Assembly (NCBI GenBank): GCA_964580565.1
Contig: CAZOLN010000008.1
Coordinates: forward strand, 1 to 36,837
Direction of reading: 5' to 3'
DNA length: 36,837 nt
Origin: DUEL01 sp964580565
Lineage (GTDB): Bacteria > Chloroflexota > Anaerolineae > B4-G1 > DUEL01
Below are positions 14,237-22,662 of this stretch, piece by piece; the stretch's first letter is position 1; each line of letters begins with the position of its first letter. The position numbers were made by a program, and so were the translations under genes. The notes under the pieces were generated by a model. The model did not search any database. It was not told the origin of the DNA and saw only the letters and a program-made list of their open reading frames with translations.

Positions 14237-15304
14237 TCAGAGAATCAACATCGCATCCCCGAAACTGTAGAAACGGTAACGGAGCCGGATCGCCTCCTGG
14301 TAGGCCTTGTCCATCAACTCCTTCCCGCAGAAGGCGGCCACCAGCATCAGAAGGGTCGATCGAGGGAGATGAAAATTGGTGATCAACACGTCCACTACAC
14401 GAAAGCGAAAACCCGGGTAGATGAACAGATCGGTGTTGCCCTCGAAGGCCGCCACCGTCTGCCAGCCGCAGCAGGTCCCCTCCGACACCCCCTCCGTGGC
14501 CCTCAGCGCCGCCGTCTCCAGCACCCGCACCGAGGTGGTCCCCACCGCCACGACCCGCCCCCCTTCCAGCTTCGTCCGGTTGATCTGCTCGGCCACTTCC
14601 GGCCGGAGAGAGCAGTACTCCGTGTGCATCCGGTGGTCCTCCACCCGTTCCTCCCGCACCGGCTGGAACGTATCCAGCCCCACGTGCAGGGTGACGAAGG
14701 CCAGCCGGACGCCCATCTCCCGCAGCCGGAGTAGGAGTTCGGGCGTGAAGTGGAGCCCAGCGGTGGGGGCGGCCGCCGAACCGGGCGTGCGGGCGAAGAC
14801 GGTCTGGTACCGTTCGGGGTCGCGCAGCGGCTCGTGGATGTAGGGAGGCAACGGCACCTGCCCCACCTCCTCCGCCAGGGAGAGGACCGGCCGGTCGAAG
14901 GCCAGCACCCGCAGGCCCCGCTCTCCCTCCTCGACGACCTCCGCCTCCGCCCCGACCGGCTTCCCCTCCGGTCCGTCGAGGATCGTCAGCCGCAGCCCCG
15001 TCCGCACCCGCCGCCCCCGCACCAGGACCTCCCACACCGCCTCGGACCGAGGCCGGAGGAGCAACACCTCCACCTGTCCACCGGTCGGCTTGCGGGCGAA
15101 GAGCCGTGCCGGGATGACCCTGCTCTCGTTGAAGACCAGGAGATCGCCAGAGCGCAGGTACTCCGGTAGGTCCCGAAACCGACGATGGGCCAACTCCCCC
15201 GTCGCGCGGTTCACTACCATGAGGCGCGCGGCATCCCGCGGCTCGACGGGGGTCTGGGCGATCAACTCCGGTGGAAGGTCGTAATCGAAATCGGCGGTCC
15301 TCAC
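14237..15304 (-). CDS. queA: S-adenosylmethionine:tRNA ribosyltransferase-isomerase
   Basis: The protein has 355 residues. It makes epoxyqueuosine in tRNA by transferring and isomerising the ribose of SAM onto preQ1-tRNA. FDYDLPPELIAQTPVEPRDAAR is the QueA N-terminus. Later landmarks are FNESRVIPARLFARK, APTAGLHFTPELL, HVGLDTFQPVREE, VGTTSVRVLE, and YPGFRFRVVDVLITNFHLPRSTLLMLV. The length is normal. The start is GTG at 15302-15304, seven bases after the DUF2905 stop, in a ruvB-DUF2905-queA operon. The order ruvB-queA is common in bacteria. Confidence 0.96.
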   Translation of the reverse strand: MRTADFDYDLPPELIAQTPVEPRDAARLMVVNRATGELAHRRFRDLPEYLRSGDLLVFNESRVIPARLFARKPTGGQVEVLLLRPRSEAVWEVLVRGRRVRTGLRLTILDGPEGKPVGAEAEVVEEGERGLRVLAFDRPVLSLAEEVGQVPLPPYIHEPLRDPERYQTVFARTPGSAAAPTAGLHFTPELLLRLREMGVRLAFVTLHVGLDTFQPVREERVEDHRMHTEYCSLRPEVAEQINRTKLEGGRVVAVGTTSVRVLETAALRATEGVSEGTCCGWQTVAAFEGNTDLFIYPGFRFRVVDVLITNFHLPRSTLLMLVAAFCGKELMDKAYQEAIRLRYRFYSFGDAMLIL

Positions 15305-15311
15305 CCCAAAC

Positions 15312-15545
15312 TCACTTGTTCAACAACCGGGCGATAATGTTCAGCACGACCGTCAGCAGGATGCTCAGAAGGATCGAGCCCAGCACGGGAACGATGCAGG
15401 TGAACCCCGGGCGCTCGATGCGGATGGTCCCAGGGAACTCGCCCAGGCCCGGGAAGCGGGCCAGCAGCCAGATGAGCCCCCCGACGACGATCATCATCAC
15501 GCCGCCGAGGATCAGCATCTTTCCCATCCACTCAAACCCTTCCAT
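15312..15545 (-). CDS. DUF2905 family small membrane protein
   Basis: The protein has 77 residues from ATG 15545 (MEGFEWMGKMLILGG). It has two membrane segments (MLILGGVMMIVVGGLIWLLA and VLGSILLSILLTVVLNIIARLL) around the diagnostic LGEFPGTIRIERPGFT. DUF2905 proteins commonly sit between ruvB and queA, as here. An ATG at 15527 with ggaaggg nine bases upstream is an equally good start. A longer frame reaches only a TTG at 15596 and is less likely. Its function is unknown. Confidence 0.85.
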   Translation of the reverse strand: MEGFEWMGKMLILGGVMMIVVGGLIWLLARFPGLGEFPGTIRIERPGFTCIVPVLGSILLSILLTVVLNIIARLLNK

Positions 15546-15604
15546 ACCTCCTCCCGAACTGGGTGTCGTCGATTCTGGATCTCGGTCCCCAATCAACGCG
15601 CCCT

Positions 15605-16624
15605 CTAAAACAAGGTGGGCTGATCCACCCTTTCGTAGGGGATTCCCAGATGCTCGTAGGCCCGCACCGTGGCGACGCGGCCGCGAGGGGTCCGTTCCAG
15701 GAAGCCGATCTGGAGGAGATACGGCTCCACCACGTCCATCACCGTGTCCGCCTCCTCGCTCACCGCCGCCGCGATGGTCTCCAGCCCCACCGGCCCCCCA
15801 CCGAACTTCTCGATGATGGTGCGCAGGACCTGTCGGTCCAGTTCGTCCAGCCCCATCTCATCCACTTCCATCAGCGAGAGCGCTTCCTGGGCCACCCGCC
15901 GCGTGATCCGGCCGTCGGAGCGGACCTGGGCGTAGTCCCGCACCCGCTTCAGGAGGCGCAGCGCAACGCGGGGGGTGCCCCGCCCCCGCCGGGCGATCTC
16001 CGCCGCCCCTCCCTCGTCCAGCGCCACCCCGAGGACCCGTGCCGCCCGGCGGACGATGGCCTCCAGCGAGGCCTGGTCGTAAAAGTCCACCCGGAAGGTC
16101 GCTCCGAACCGGGCGCGCAGGGGGGCGGTCAGCAAGGCCAGCCGGGTCGTCGCGCCGACCACGGTGAACCGAGGCAGTTTCAGCCGGATGGAGCGGGCGC
16201 TGGGCCCCTTGCCCACCACCAGGTCGAGCACGAAGTCCTCCATCGCCGGGTAGAGGATCTCCTCCACCGCCCGGCTCAGCCGGTGGATCTCGTCGATGAA
16301 GAGGACCTCCTTCTCCCGCAGGTTGCTGAGGATGGCGGCGAGGTCCCCTGCCCGTTCGATGGCGGGGCCGGAGGTGACGCGGATCGGGACCCCCATCTCG
16401 CGGGCGATGATGTGGGCCAGGGTGGTCTTCCCCAGGCCCGGCGGGCCGTAGAAAAGGACGTGGTCCAACGGCTCCCCCCGCTGCCGGGCCGCCTCGATGA
16501 GGATCGACAGATTCTCCCGCACCCGATCCTGCCCGATCAGGTCGACCAGCCGCTGGGGGCGCAGCGCCTGGTCCAGTTGCACCTCGTCCGGTCGAGATGT
16601 CGGTGAGATCAACCGATCGTCCAT
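15605..16624 (-). CDS. ruvB: Holliday junction branch-migration ATPase RuvB
   Basis: The protein has 339 residues. It is the hexameric motor that drives branch migration with RuvA. SPTSRPDEVQLDQALRPQRL leads into the AAA+ core: Walker A GPPGLGKTTLAHI, Walker B LFIDEIHRL, sensor 1 GATTR, the Arg-finger region LRARFG, then the winged-helix tail (LDRQVLRTIIEKFGGGPVGL, RTPRGRVAT). The frame stays open to 16732, but ATG 16624 gives the family N-terminus and lies nine bases after a TATAAT. The gene therefore seems leaderless and no SD is seen. ruvA and ruvC are not in the window. Confidence 0.96.
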   Translation of the reverse strand: MDDRLISPTSRPDEVQLDQALRPQRLVDLIGQDRVRENLSILIEAARQRGEPLDHVLFYGPPGLGKTTLAHIIAREMGVPIRVTSGPAIERAGDLAAILSNLREKEVLFIDEIHRLSRAVEEILYPAMEDFVLDLVVGKGPSARSIRLKLPRFTVVGATTRLALLTAPLRARFGATFRVDFYDQASLEAIVRRAARVLGVALDEGGAAEIARRGRGTPRVALRLLKRVRDYAQVRSDGRITRRVAQEALSLMEVDEMGLDELDRQVLRTIIEKFGGGPVGLETIAAAVSEEADTVMDVVEPYLLQIGFLERTPRGRVATVRAYEHLGIPYERVDQPTLF

Positions 16625-16633
16625 CACGGGGGA

Positions 16634-16662
16634 ATTATACCGGGATTGGAAGGAAAGGGGAA
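16634..16662 (-). promoter_or_regulatory. Promoter of ruvB
   Basis: A perfect TATAAT (16639-16634) on the minus strand, nine bases before the ruvB ATG. The -35 is weak (TTCCCC, 16662-16657, 17-base spacer). Confidence 0.55.
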
Positions 16663-16694
16663 GTCGGAGCGCCCTCCCCGAAGGAGATCCCGGC

Positions 16695-16723
16695 TTGTGT
16701 TTCGCCGCGTGCTGTGCTACAAC
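16695..16723 (+). promoter_or_regulatory. Promoter of glpK
   Basis: TTGTGT (16695-16700), 17 bases, TACAAC (16718-16723). The leader of about 22 bases carries the aggagg RBS. Confidence 0.6.
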
Positions 16724-16752
16724 AATCCGCAAAGAACTTCAGGAGGAAAAGG

Positions 16753-18273
16753 ATGGGATCACAACCCCGGTACGCCGCAGCGATCGACCAGGGCACGACG
16801 GGCACCCGCTTTATGATCTTCGACCAGCAGGGGCGGGTCGTCGCCTCCTGCTACGAAGAGCACACCCAGATCTACCCCCAGCCCGGGTGGGTGGAACACG
16901 ACCCACTGGAGATCTGGGAAAAGACCCGACGGGTGATCGCCGGTGCGCTAAAGCAGGGAGGCATCCCACCGGAGCAGATCGCCGCCATCGGGGTCACCAA
17001 CCAGCGGGAGACCACGGTGGTGTGGGACCCGAAAACCGGCGAGCCGCTCCACAACGGTATCGTCTGGCAGGACACGCGGACGAGGGAGATCTGCCAGCAA
17101 CTGCTCGCCGAGGGGATGGAAGAGACCTTCCGCGCCCGGACCGGCCTCCCCATCGCCACCTATTTCTCCGGGCCGAAACTGAAGTGGCTGCTCGACAACG
17201 TCCCCGGCCTGCGGGAGAAGGCAGAACGGGGAGAGGCGGTCTTCGGCACCATCGACACCTGGATCGTCTGGAACCTGACCGGTGGGCCCGAAGGCGGGGC
17301 ACACGTCACCGACGTCACCAACGCCAGCCGGACGATGCTGATGGACCTGCACCGGCTGGACTGGGACGACGAACTGCTGGAGGTCCTGAACATCCCCCGC
17401 CGGATGCTCCCCCAGATCCGCCCCTCGTCCGACCCCGCCCTCTACGGGACGACGGCGGCCGACGGCCCCGTGGGAGCGTCGCTCCCCGTCTGCGGGGACC
17501 TGGGAGATCAGCAGGCGGCTCTCTTCGGCCAGGCCTGCTACGAGCCGGGTGAGGCCAAGAACACCTACGGCACCGGCTGCTTCATGCTCCTCAACACCGG
17601 CTCCGAGCCGGTCCCCTCCAAAAGCGGCCTCCTCACCACCGTCGCCTACGGCCTTCCAGAGGGAACCACCTACGCCCTGGAGGGCTCCATCGCCATCACC
17701 GGCGCGGCGGTCCAGTGGCTGCGGGACAACCTGGGGTTGATCCAGGACGCGGCGGAGACGGAGGAGATCGCCCAGAGCGTGGAGGACGCCGGGGGGATCT
17801 ACTTCGTCCCGGCCTTCTCCGGCCTCTTCGCCCCGTACTGGGATATGGACGCCCGCGGCGTCATCGTCGGCCTGACCCGGTATGTGACCCGCGCCCACCT
17901 GGTGCGGGCCACGCTGGAGGCGATCTGCTACCAGACGCGGGACGTGCTGGAGGCGATGCGGGCCGACTCCGGCATCGAACTGACCGCCCTTAAGGTGGAC
18001 GGCGGCGCGACGGTCAACGACTTCCTGATGCAACTTCAGGCCGACATCCTGGGCGTTCCCGTGATCCGACCCAAGGTGAACGAGACGACGGCGCTGGGCG
18101 CGGCCTACGCCGCCGGCCTGGCGGTGGGGTTCTGGTCGGACCTGGCGGAACTGCGGGAGAACTGGGGCGTGGACCGCGTCTTTGAGCCCCGGTGGGACGA
18201 GGCCCGACGGGAGGCGGCCTACGCGGGGTGGAAGCGGGCCGTCGAGCGGAGCCGCGGCTGGGTTCAGGGGTGA
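16753..18273 (+). CDS. glpK: Glycerol kinase
   Basis: The protein has 506 residues, full family length. It phosphorylates glycerol to sn-glycerol-3-phosphate, feeding phospholipids (PlsY is also in this window) or glycolysis. AAIDQGTTGTRFMIFDQQG is the ATP-binding phosphate-1 loop. Other marks are GWVEHDPLEIW, GVTNQRETTVVW, NGIVWQDTRT, GPKLKWLLDN, FGTIDTWIVWNLTGG, GDLGDQQAALFGQ, KNTYGTGCFMLLNTG and LKVDGGATVNDFLMQLQADIL. ATG 16753 follows aggaggaaaagg; upstream in-frame codons lie over the promoter and are not translated. It stands alone, with no glpF or glpD beside it. Confidence 0.97.
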   Translation: MGSQPRYAAAIDQGTTGTRFMIFDQQGRVVASCYEEHTQIYPQPGWVEHDPLEIWEKTRRVIAGALKQGGIPPEQIAAIGVTNQRETTVVWDPKTGEPLHNGIVWQDTRTREICQQLLAEGMEETFRARTGLPIATYFSGPKLKWLLDNVPGLREKAERGEAVFGTIDTWIVWNLTGGPEGGAHVTDVTNASRTMLMDLHRLDWDDELLEVLNIPRRMLPQIRPSSDPALYGTTAADGPVGASLPVCGDLGDQQAALFGQACYEPGEAKNTYGTGCFMLLNTGSEPVPSKSGLLTTVAYGLPEGTTYALEGSIAITGAAVQWLRDNLGLIQDAAETEEIAQSVEDAGGIYFVPAFSGLFAPYWDMDARGVIVGLTRYVTRAHLVRATLEAICYQTRDVLEAMRADSGIELTALKVDGGATVNDFLMQLQADILGVPVIRPKVNETTALGAAYAAGLAVGFWSDLAELRENWGVDRVFEPRWDEARREAAYAGWKRAVERSRGWVQG

Positions 18274-18276
18274 AAA

Positions 18277-18350
18277 ACCACAGAGGCACAGAGGACACAG
18301 AGGCTCTTTAACTTTAGAGAAATCTCTGTGCCCTCCGTGTCTCTGTGGTG
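18277..18350. repeat. CACAGAG palindromic repeat, convergent spacer
   Basis: The left arm accacagaggcacagaggac begins at about 18277. The right arm, ccctccgtgtctctgtggtg, ends at 18350, four bases before the stop of the opposing MBL gene. It lies between convergent glpK and the MBL hydrolase. Confidence 0.88.
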
Positions 18351-18353
18351 AAA

Positions 18354-19334
18354 CTAAACCTTGCGGATCCAGCGGCGGGTGGGGCCGTCCATCCGGGAGG
18401 CTACTTTCCCCTCTTCCTCCAACCAATCCAGGTGGCCGATGACCTCGGAGACGGCCAGGAATCGGTTGATGGGATCGAGGTCGGGGAAGAGGGCCAGGCT
18501 GATCTCGTAGGCTGAGTGCTCCCCATCGCTGAGGACATCCAGTACCTGTTGGGCGCGCTCCCTGTGGAAAGCCAGCCGCTGCTCGACCAACCCCTTCACG
18601 TCGGTGATGGGCGGGCCGTGGCCCGGGAGGGCCAGGTCGATCTCCATCTGCGCCACGCGCTTCAACTGGGCCAGGTAGTCCAGGAGCCTCCGGGGGCGGG
18701 GCTCTCCCTCCCTCCGGGGTGGCTCGACGATGGGGTTGGAGGAGACGTCCCGCAGGAGGTGATCGCTGGAGAGGAGGAGGCAGCGCTGGGGCTGGTAGAA
18801 GCAGACTAGGCCGCCGGTGTGGCCGGGGGTGTGGAGCACCCGCCACGGCTCGCCGCCCAGGCGGAGGACCGCGCCGTCCTCCAGGGGAAGGTCCGGCCGG
18901 ACCGCCTGGGCGAAGCGGCTGTAGCCCCGGCGGGCCGCTGCGATCTGGGCCATCACCTCAGGGGGCATCCCCGCCTCCTGCATCAGAGCGGCGTAGAAGG
19001 CCAGCCTGCGCTCCCGCTCTGCGGCGTAGTCGGCCAATTCGGGGAAATTCAGCGGGTGGGTCAGCACCTGCGCGCCGGAGGCCTCCACGACCTCGGCGGC
19101 CATCCCGGCGTGGTCGCTGTGGACGTGAGTGAGGACAATCCGCCGAACGTCGTGCAACCGGTAGCCGAGGGCCGCAAGCCCCCCCCGCAGCCCCTCCCGC
19201 GCCGGGTCGAACCGCGGGCCGACATCGATCAGGGTGAGGCCGTCCTCCTCCTCGACCACGTACACGTTAACGGGTCCGACGGGGAAGGGGGTGGGAACGG
19301 AGAGACGGTGGAGGTAGGGCGGGATGCGGCTCAT
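18354..19334 (-). CDS. Metallo-beta-lactamase-fold hydrolase
   Basis: The protein has 326 residues. It carries the zinc-binding motif THVHSDHAGM (HxHxDH), then HTPGHTGGLVCF, SSDHLL and PGHGPPI, the remaining metal ligands of an MBL hydrolase. A C-terminal winged-helix-like tail (HSAYEISLALFPDLD, LDWLEEEGKV) is seen in RNase-Z/glyoxalase-II-like MBL proteins that bind acyl-thioesters. ATG 19334 is chosen over an upstream ATG because it overlaps the MaoC stop as ATGA and gives the family N-terminus. Pairing with MaoC suggests acyl-CoA chemistry. The substrate is not known. Confidence 0.88.
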   Translation of the reverse strand: MSRIPPYLHRLSVPTPFPVGPVNVYVVEEEDGLTLIDVGPRFDPAREGLRGGLAALGYRLHDVRRIVLTHVHSDHAGMAAEVVEASGAQVLTHPLNFPELADYAAERERRLAFYAALMQEAGMPPEVMAQIAAARRGYSRFAQAVRPDLPLEDGAVLRLGGEPWRVLHTPGHTGGLVCFYQPQRCLLLSSDHLLRDVSSNPIVEPPRREGEPRPRRLLDYLAQLKRVAQMEIDLALPGHGPPITDVKGLVEQRLAFHRERAQQVLDVLSDGEHSAYEISLALFPDLDPINRFLAVSEVIGHLDWLEEEGKVASRMDGPTRRWIRKV

Positions 19335-19804
19335 TCCTCCTCGTCCCCTCCCGTCTTCTCGCCGCGGATCAACAGGGTCCACGTCCCCTTCTGCACCACC
19401 TGATCGCGCTGGTTCAGCAGCGTAGCGGCAAAGGTGACGAACCCACCGCCCAGCCGGGGGGCTTCCTTCTTATGCTTCACCTCGATGCGCAGCCGCACCG
19501 TGTCGCCGATACGGATCGGTGCGCGGAACTTCCACTCGATCGCGGTCAGCGCCTCCGCTGTGCCCTCCAGGAGCCCGGTCCGCCAGGCCAGGCCGCTGGC
19601 GATGGCCAAGCCCAGGATGCCGTGGGCGATCCGCTCGCCGAAGATGGTCGTCTTGGCGTACTCGGCGTCGGTGTGGAGGGGGTTGTAGTCGCCGGAGAGA
19701 CCGGCGAAGAGGACCACGTCCGCCTCGGTGACGGTGCGGGCCGGCGTCTCAACGGTCTGCCCGATCTCCAGACCCTCGAACGGTACACCTCGCAAATCGA
19801 TCAT
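19331..19804 (-). CDS. MaoC-type (R)-hydratase / hotdog dehydratase
   Basis: The protein has 157 residues, a single hotdog domain. FAGLSGDYNPLHTDAEYA contains the catalytic Asp39 and His44 of R-specific enoyl-CoA hydratases. GERIAHGILGLAIASGL is the hotdog helix, and WKFRAPIRIGDTVRLRIEV its second half. It would hydrate enoyl-CoA esters. The start may be GTG 19807 or ATG 19804, both behind aaggag. I use ATG, and the choice changes only one residue. It is coupled to the MBL gene through a 4-base overlap. Confidence 0.88.
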   Translation of the reverse strand: MIDLRGVPFEGLEIGQTVETPARTVTEADVVLFAGLSGDYNPLHTDAEYAKTTIFGERIAHGILGLAIASGLAWRTGLLEGTAEALTAIEWKFRAPIRIGDTVRLRIEVKHKKEAPRLGGGFVTFAATLLNQRDQVVQKGTWTLLIRGEKTGGDEEE

Positions 19805-19830
19805 CACCTCGCTCTCCTTGGATGAAATAG

Positions 19831-19904
19831 CACCACAGAGACACAGAGGAGACAGAGTTTTCTCTGATTATGAGACCCTCTGTGCTCTCCGTGTCTCTGT
19901 GGTT
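19831..19904. repeat. CACAGAG palindromic repeat
   Basis: The left arm caccacagagacacagagga starts at 19831. The right arm tctccgtgtctctgtggtt ends at 19904. It separates two minus-strand genes, so the MaoC promoter must lie in or beyond it. Confidence 0.88.
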
Positions 19905-19919
19905 CTATGGTTCTTGTAC

Positions 19920-22526
19920 TCAGCGGCGCCAGCGGTAGTCCCTGGCGAGCGCCATCCGGAAGTCCGCCTGGATCTGATCCTTTACGTTGATCGCCCAGGC
20001 GTCCCCCTGCCAGCGGTAGAGGAGCAGGCAGTGGATCTGCTGGGCGTGGGGGGAGGAATTCCAGCGATGGATCTCCTCGTAGGCCGCCCGCACCCACCCG
20101 ATGTTCCGGTTCACCCATCCCGCGGGTCCGCTGCCGTCGGGGTTGATCGTCCAGTGGTTGGTCTCGGTGATGTAGACCGGCCGATCCCGCCATTTCTCCG
20201 GAACGGCCTCGATGAAAGTGCGGTAGGCCTGGAAGTCGTAATAATGCTCGTGGGGCGTGCCGGGGTCGAGCGGCGGGTCGGTGAAGACCTTGCGGTGGGT
20301 GATGTAGTCGACCACCGGGCCGTGGGTGTAGGTGTGGAGGGCGAAACCGTCCAGGTTCTCGATCCCGTCCAGCATCTCGCGGAAGTAGTCCAGCGGACGG
20401 TAGCGACGGCCCCCCATCAGCGCCCAAGGGAAGGTGTTGTACGGGTCCACCGCGCCGGGGACCACCACCGCGTTGGGGAGCACCGTCTTGATGTACCGAT
20501 AGGCCAGGTTGAAGGCCCGGGCGTACAGTTGCGGCGTGATATGCTCCCGCGGGTGCTGCGGGCCGCCGGGGTGTTCCCGCACGTTGTTCTGCTCGTTGCC
20601 GATGACGATGACCCAGGTGTAGATCCGGGAACTCACCTCGGGATGCTTGAGGTACAGTTCGGCGTAGCGAGCGCAGGTGCGGGCGAAATCCTCGTAGTAG
20701 CGGGACTCCGGCAGCGTGCCGTTGGGCTCGTAGCCGTTGTTGAGGCGGATGATGACCCCGTAGCCGGAGCGCGCCCAGTCCCACAACCTACGACGGCGGA
20801 ACTCGTCCGGCCCCAGCGCGTTCGGGTTGTGACCGATGTCCTCGGTGAAGAGGACCCAGCCGGTCTTGCCCGAACCCCGGAAGAGGTGGCGGAAGTCCTC
20901 CGTCTCGTTCACCCTGGCCCCGTGGATGCCGAAGATCCAGGCGCACTCCCCGAAGGGAAGCACGGCGTCGTTCGCCGGACGGCGCTCGTCGGGCGGGACG
21001 TCGGGGTCCAGATGGCCCGCCTCCACATACCCCTCGTGGAGGCTGGGGGTGCGGACGTGGAGCCATTCCCCAACACGGCCCACCCTGGCTTCCACCTCGC
21101 GGGGGTCGTCGAGGACCTGGAGGATGGTCCCCCTGGGCACGCGCCAGATCACCGATCCGTCGACGCGGGGGATGGAGCGGACGTCGAGGTCGCCCGGACC
21201 GGTGACGCGGACGTGGGTCGGCACAGGCTCCTCGTGGCCGGGGGCGTGGTCGGTGACATACCAGGCGGCGATCCACCCCTCGGGGCCGTCCGGCTCCAGT
21301 TGGACGTTGAGCCATTGGCCCCTCTTGCCCACCTTCTCTCGAGCGGCTATCGGGTCTTCCAGCACCCGCAGCCGCGCCTCGGGGTAGAGGCGGCCGATCA
21401 GCGTGTCGTGACGGACCACCGGCCGGTTGCGATAGTTGACCTCCTGCTCGGTCCAGACGTGGGTGACCTGGCCCGGAGGGGCGGGAGGCGGAGGGGAGAG
21501 CGTCGGCGGGGGGCCGGGGTCGACCTGGGAGGTCTTCTCGGCCAAGACCCAGCCCACCATCCCGTCCTCCGTGCGCACCTGAAGCCACCGATCCCCGTCC
21601 GGCTCGACGAACCAGTCCAACCCCTCCAACGTGGTCCCGTAGATCACCGCCTTCAACCGCAGAGAAGCGGGGTCGGGGCGATGGTAGAGGACAACCCCCT
21701 CCAGGGCACGGACGTACACCTGCTCCGGCACGGGCAGGTCCTCCGGCACTTCGGCGAGGGGGAAGTCGCGAATAAGAGGGAACAGCGCATCATCGACCAC
21801 AGCGGCGGTGAAGATGCTGAAGAAGGTGGGATTATGAGCCGCCAGCCGGTCCAGCCAGACCTGGAACTCCTCCGGCCCCATTCGAACGGAGCCGTACTCG
21901 TCGTGATAGGGGGCGAGGACAGGGTAGATGGGAGGGCGGTACCCCCAGCGCCGACACCAATACTCATAGTGTCCATAGGTCCACTCGTCGATCACCCGGC
22001 GGGCCTGGAACTCCCAGGAGTAGGAACTGCCGGGGGCAAAGAAGGTGCCGTAGGCCATCGGCATCAGGCCGCCCTTGCAGATCTCGTTCAGTTCGTCGTA
22101 GGGGAGGTTCCGGTGGTGGGAGATGTTGGGGAAGGAGCAATTGTACAGCCGGTCCAGATCGAGGCCCAGGTCGCGAACGGCACGGACGAGGGCGCGGGCG
22201 TTGCTGAACTTACCGCGGCAAGGGCCCTCCGTGTCGAAGACCAGACCCTGGTACCCTTCCTGGAAGGCCCGGGCTACCGCATGCGCCTCGCCCGTTGGAT
22301 CATCGAGGAGTAGCCACATCCAGCCGATAGGGATCAGCCCTGCGTCCGCAATCCGCTGGGCCGCCCGATCTGAACCACGCAGGTAGAGCGGCCCGTGGGC
22401 GACCTTGTAGAGGATATGGGTCGCCCCAACCTGCTGGGCGATCTCGATGGCCCGGTCCAGTTCCGAGGTCGTGCCCCCGCGAGGTCGGGCCCAGATCCCC
22501 TTTCCGTGCAGTCGGTTCTCCGACAT
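19920..22526 (-). CDS. Large two-barrel protein with three central SH3-like domains
   Basis: The protein has 868 residues with no signal peptide or membrane segment. Residues of about 8-265 are TIM-barrel-like, with strands THILYKVA, LIPIGWMWLLL, GLVFDTEGP, LYNCSFPN, GLMPMAYGTFF and PIYPVLAPY. Three bacterial SH3-like units follow, at about 285-345, 365-430 and 440-505, joined by a Pro linker (PGPPPTLSPPPPAPPG). Residues of about 530-868 look like a clan GH-A glycoside hydrolase, with VIGNEQNNV (Glu645, acid/base candidate) and YITETNHW (Glu788, nucleophile candidate). It may act on a polysaccharide, with the SH3 units binding cell-wall material. Export without a signal peptide is unexplained. 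Strong RBS aaggaggga. The domain reading is inference. Confidence 0.75.
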   Translation of the reverse strand: MSENRLHGKGIWARPRGGTTSELDRAIEIAQQVGATHILYKVAHGPLYLRGSDRAAQRIADAGLIPIGWMWLLLDDPTGEAHAVARAFQEGYQGLVFDTEGPCRGKFSNARALVRAVRDLGLDLDRLYNCSFPNISHHRNLPYDELNEICKGGLMPMAYGTFFAPGSSYSWEFQARRVIDEWTYGHYEYWCRRWGYRPPIYPVLAPYHDEYGSVRMGPEEFQVWLDRLAAHNPTFFSIFTAAVVDDALFPLIRDFPLAEVPEDLPVPEQVYVRALEGVVLYHRPDPASLRLKAVIYGTTLEGLDWFVEPDGDRWLQVRTEDGMVGWVLAEKTSQVDPGPPPTLSPPPPAPPGQVTHVWTEQEVNYRNRPVVRHDTLIGRLYPEARLRVLEDPIAAREKVGKRGQWLNVQLEPDGPEGWIAAWYVTDHAPGHEEPVPTHVRVTGPGDLDVRSIPRVDGSVIWRVPRGTILQVLDDPREVEARVGRVGEWLHVRTPSLHEGYVEAGHLDPDVPPDERRPANDAVLPFGECAWIFGIHGARVNETEDFRHLFRGSGKTGWVLFTEDIGHNPNALGPDEFRRRRLWDWARSGYGVIIRLNNGYEPNGTLPESRYYEDFARTCARYAELYLKHPEVSSRIYTWVIVIGNEQNNVREHPGGPQHPREHITPQLYARAFNLAYRYIKTVLPNAVVVPGAVDPYNTFPWALMGGRRYRPLDYFREMLDGIENLDGFALHTYTHGPVVDYITHRKVFTDPPLDPGTPHEHYYDFQAYRTFIEAVPEKWRDRPVYITETNHWTINPDGSGPAGWVNRNIGWVRAAYEEIHRWNSSPHAQQIHCLLLYRWQGDAWAINVKDQIQADFRMALARDYRWRR

Positions 22527-22570
22527 AGGCTCCCTCCTTGTGGGACGTGAAACGGTGAAGGCTTGGGCCC

Positions 22571-22599
22571 ATTATAGCATCAACTGACGAAGAGGAGAA
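22571..22599 (-). promoter_or_regulatory. Possible promoter of the two-barrel protein gene
   Basis: TATAAT (22576-22571) with a weak -35, TTCTCC (22599-22594), at 17 bases. It is 44 bases before the ATG. Confidence 0.45.
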
Positions 22600-22638
22600 T
22601 CGCGGCCACCCGGCGGGTGCATTTCGATCCGGAGCATC

Positions 22639-22652
22639 AGGTGCAACGCACC
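22639..22652. repeat. Half copy of the GGTGCGWCGCACC palindrome
   Basis: aggtgcaacgcacc matches the left arm at 8489-8502 except for one base. The second arm is missing. Confidence 0.55.
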
Positions 22653-22662
22653 CTCCCTTGCT

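Noticed and set aside
15546..15596. N-terminal extension of DUF2905 from TTG 15596
   Set aside because: The extra residues (IGDRDPESTTPSSGG) are not typical of the family, and TTG lacks an RBS. Later ATGs give the known N-terminus.
19728..22313. 861-codon plus-strand frame opposite the two-barrel protein
   Set aside because: It includes the CACAGAG repeat and has His/Gly/Asp/Val-rich antisense composition. The minus-strand frame has recognisable SH3-like and hydrolase-like motifs and an RBS.
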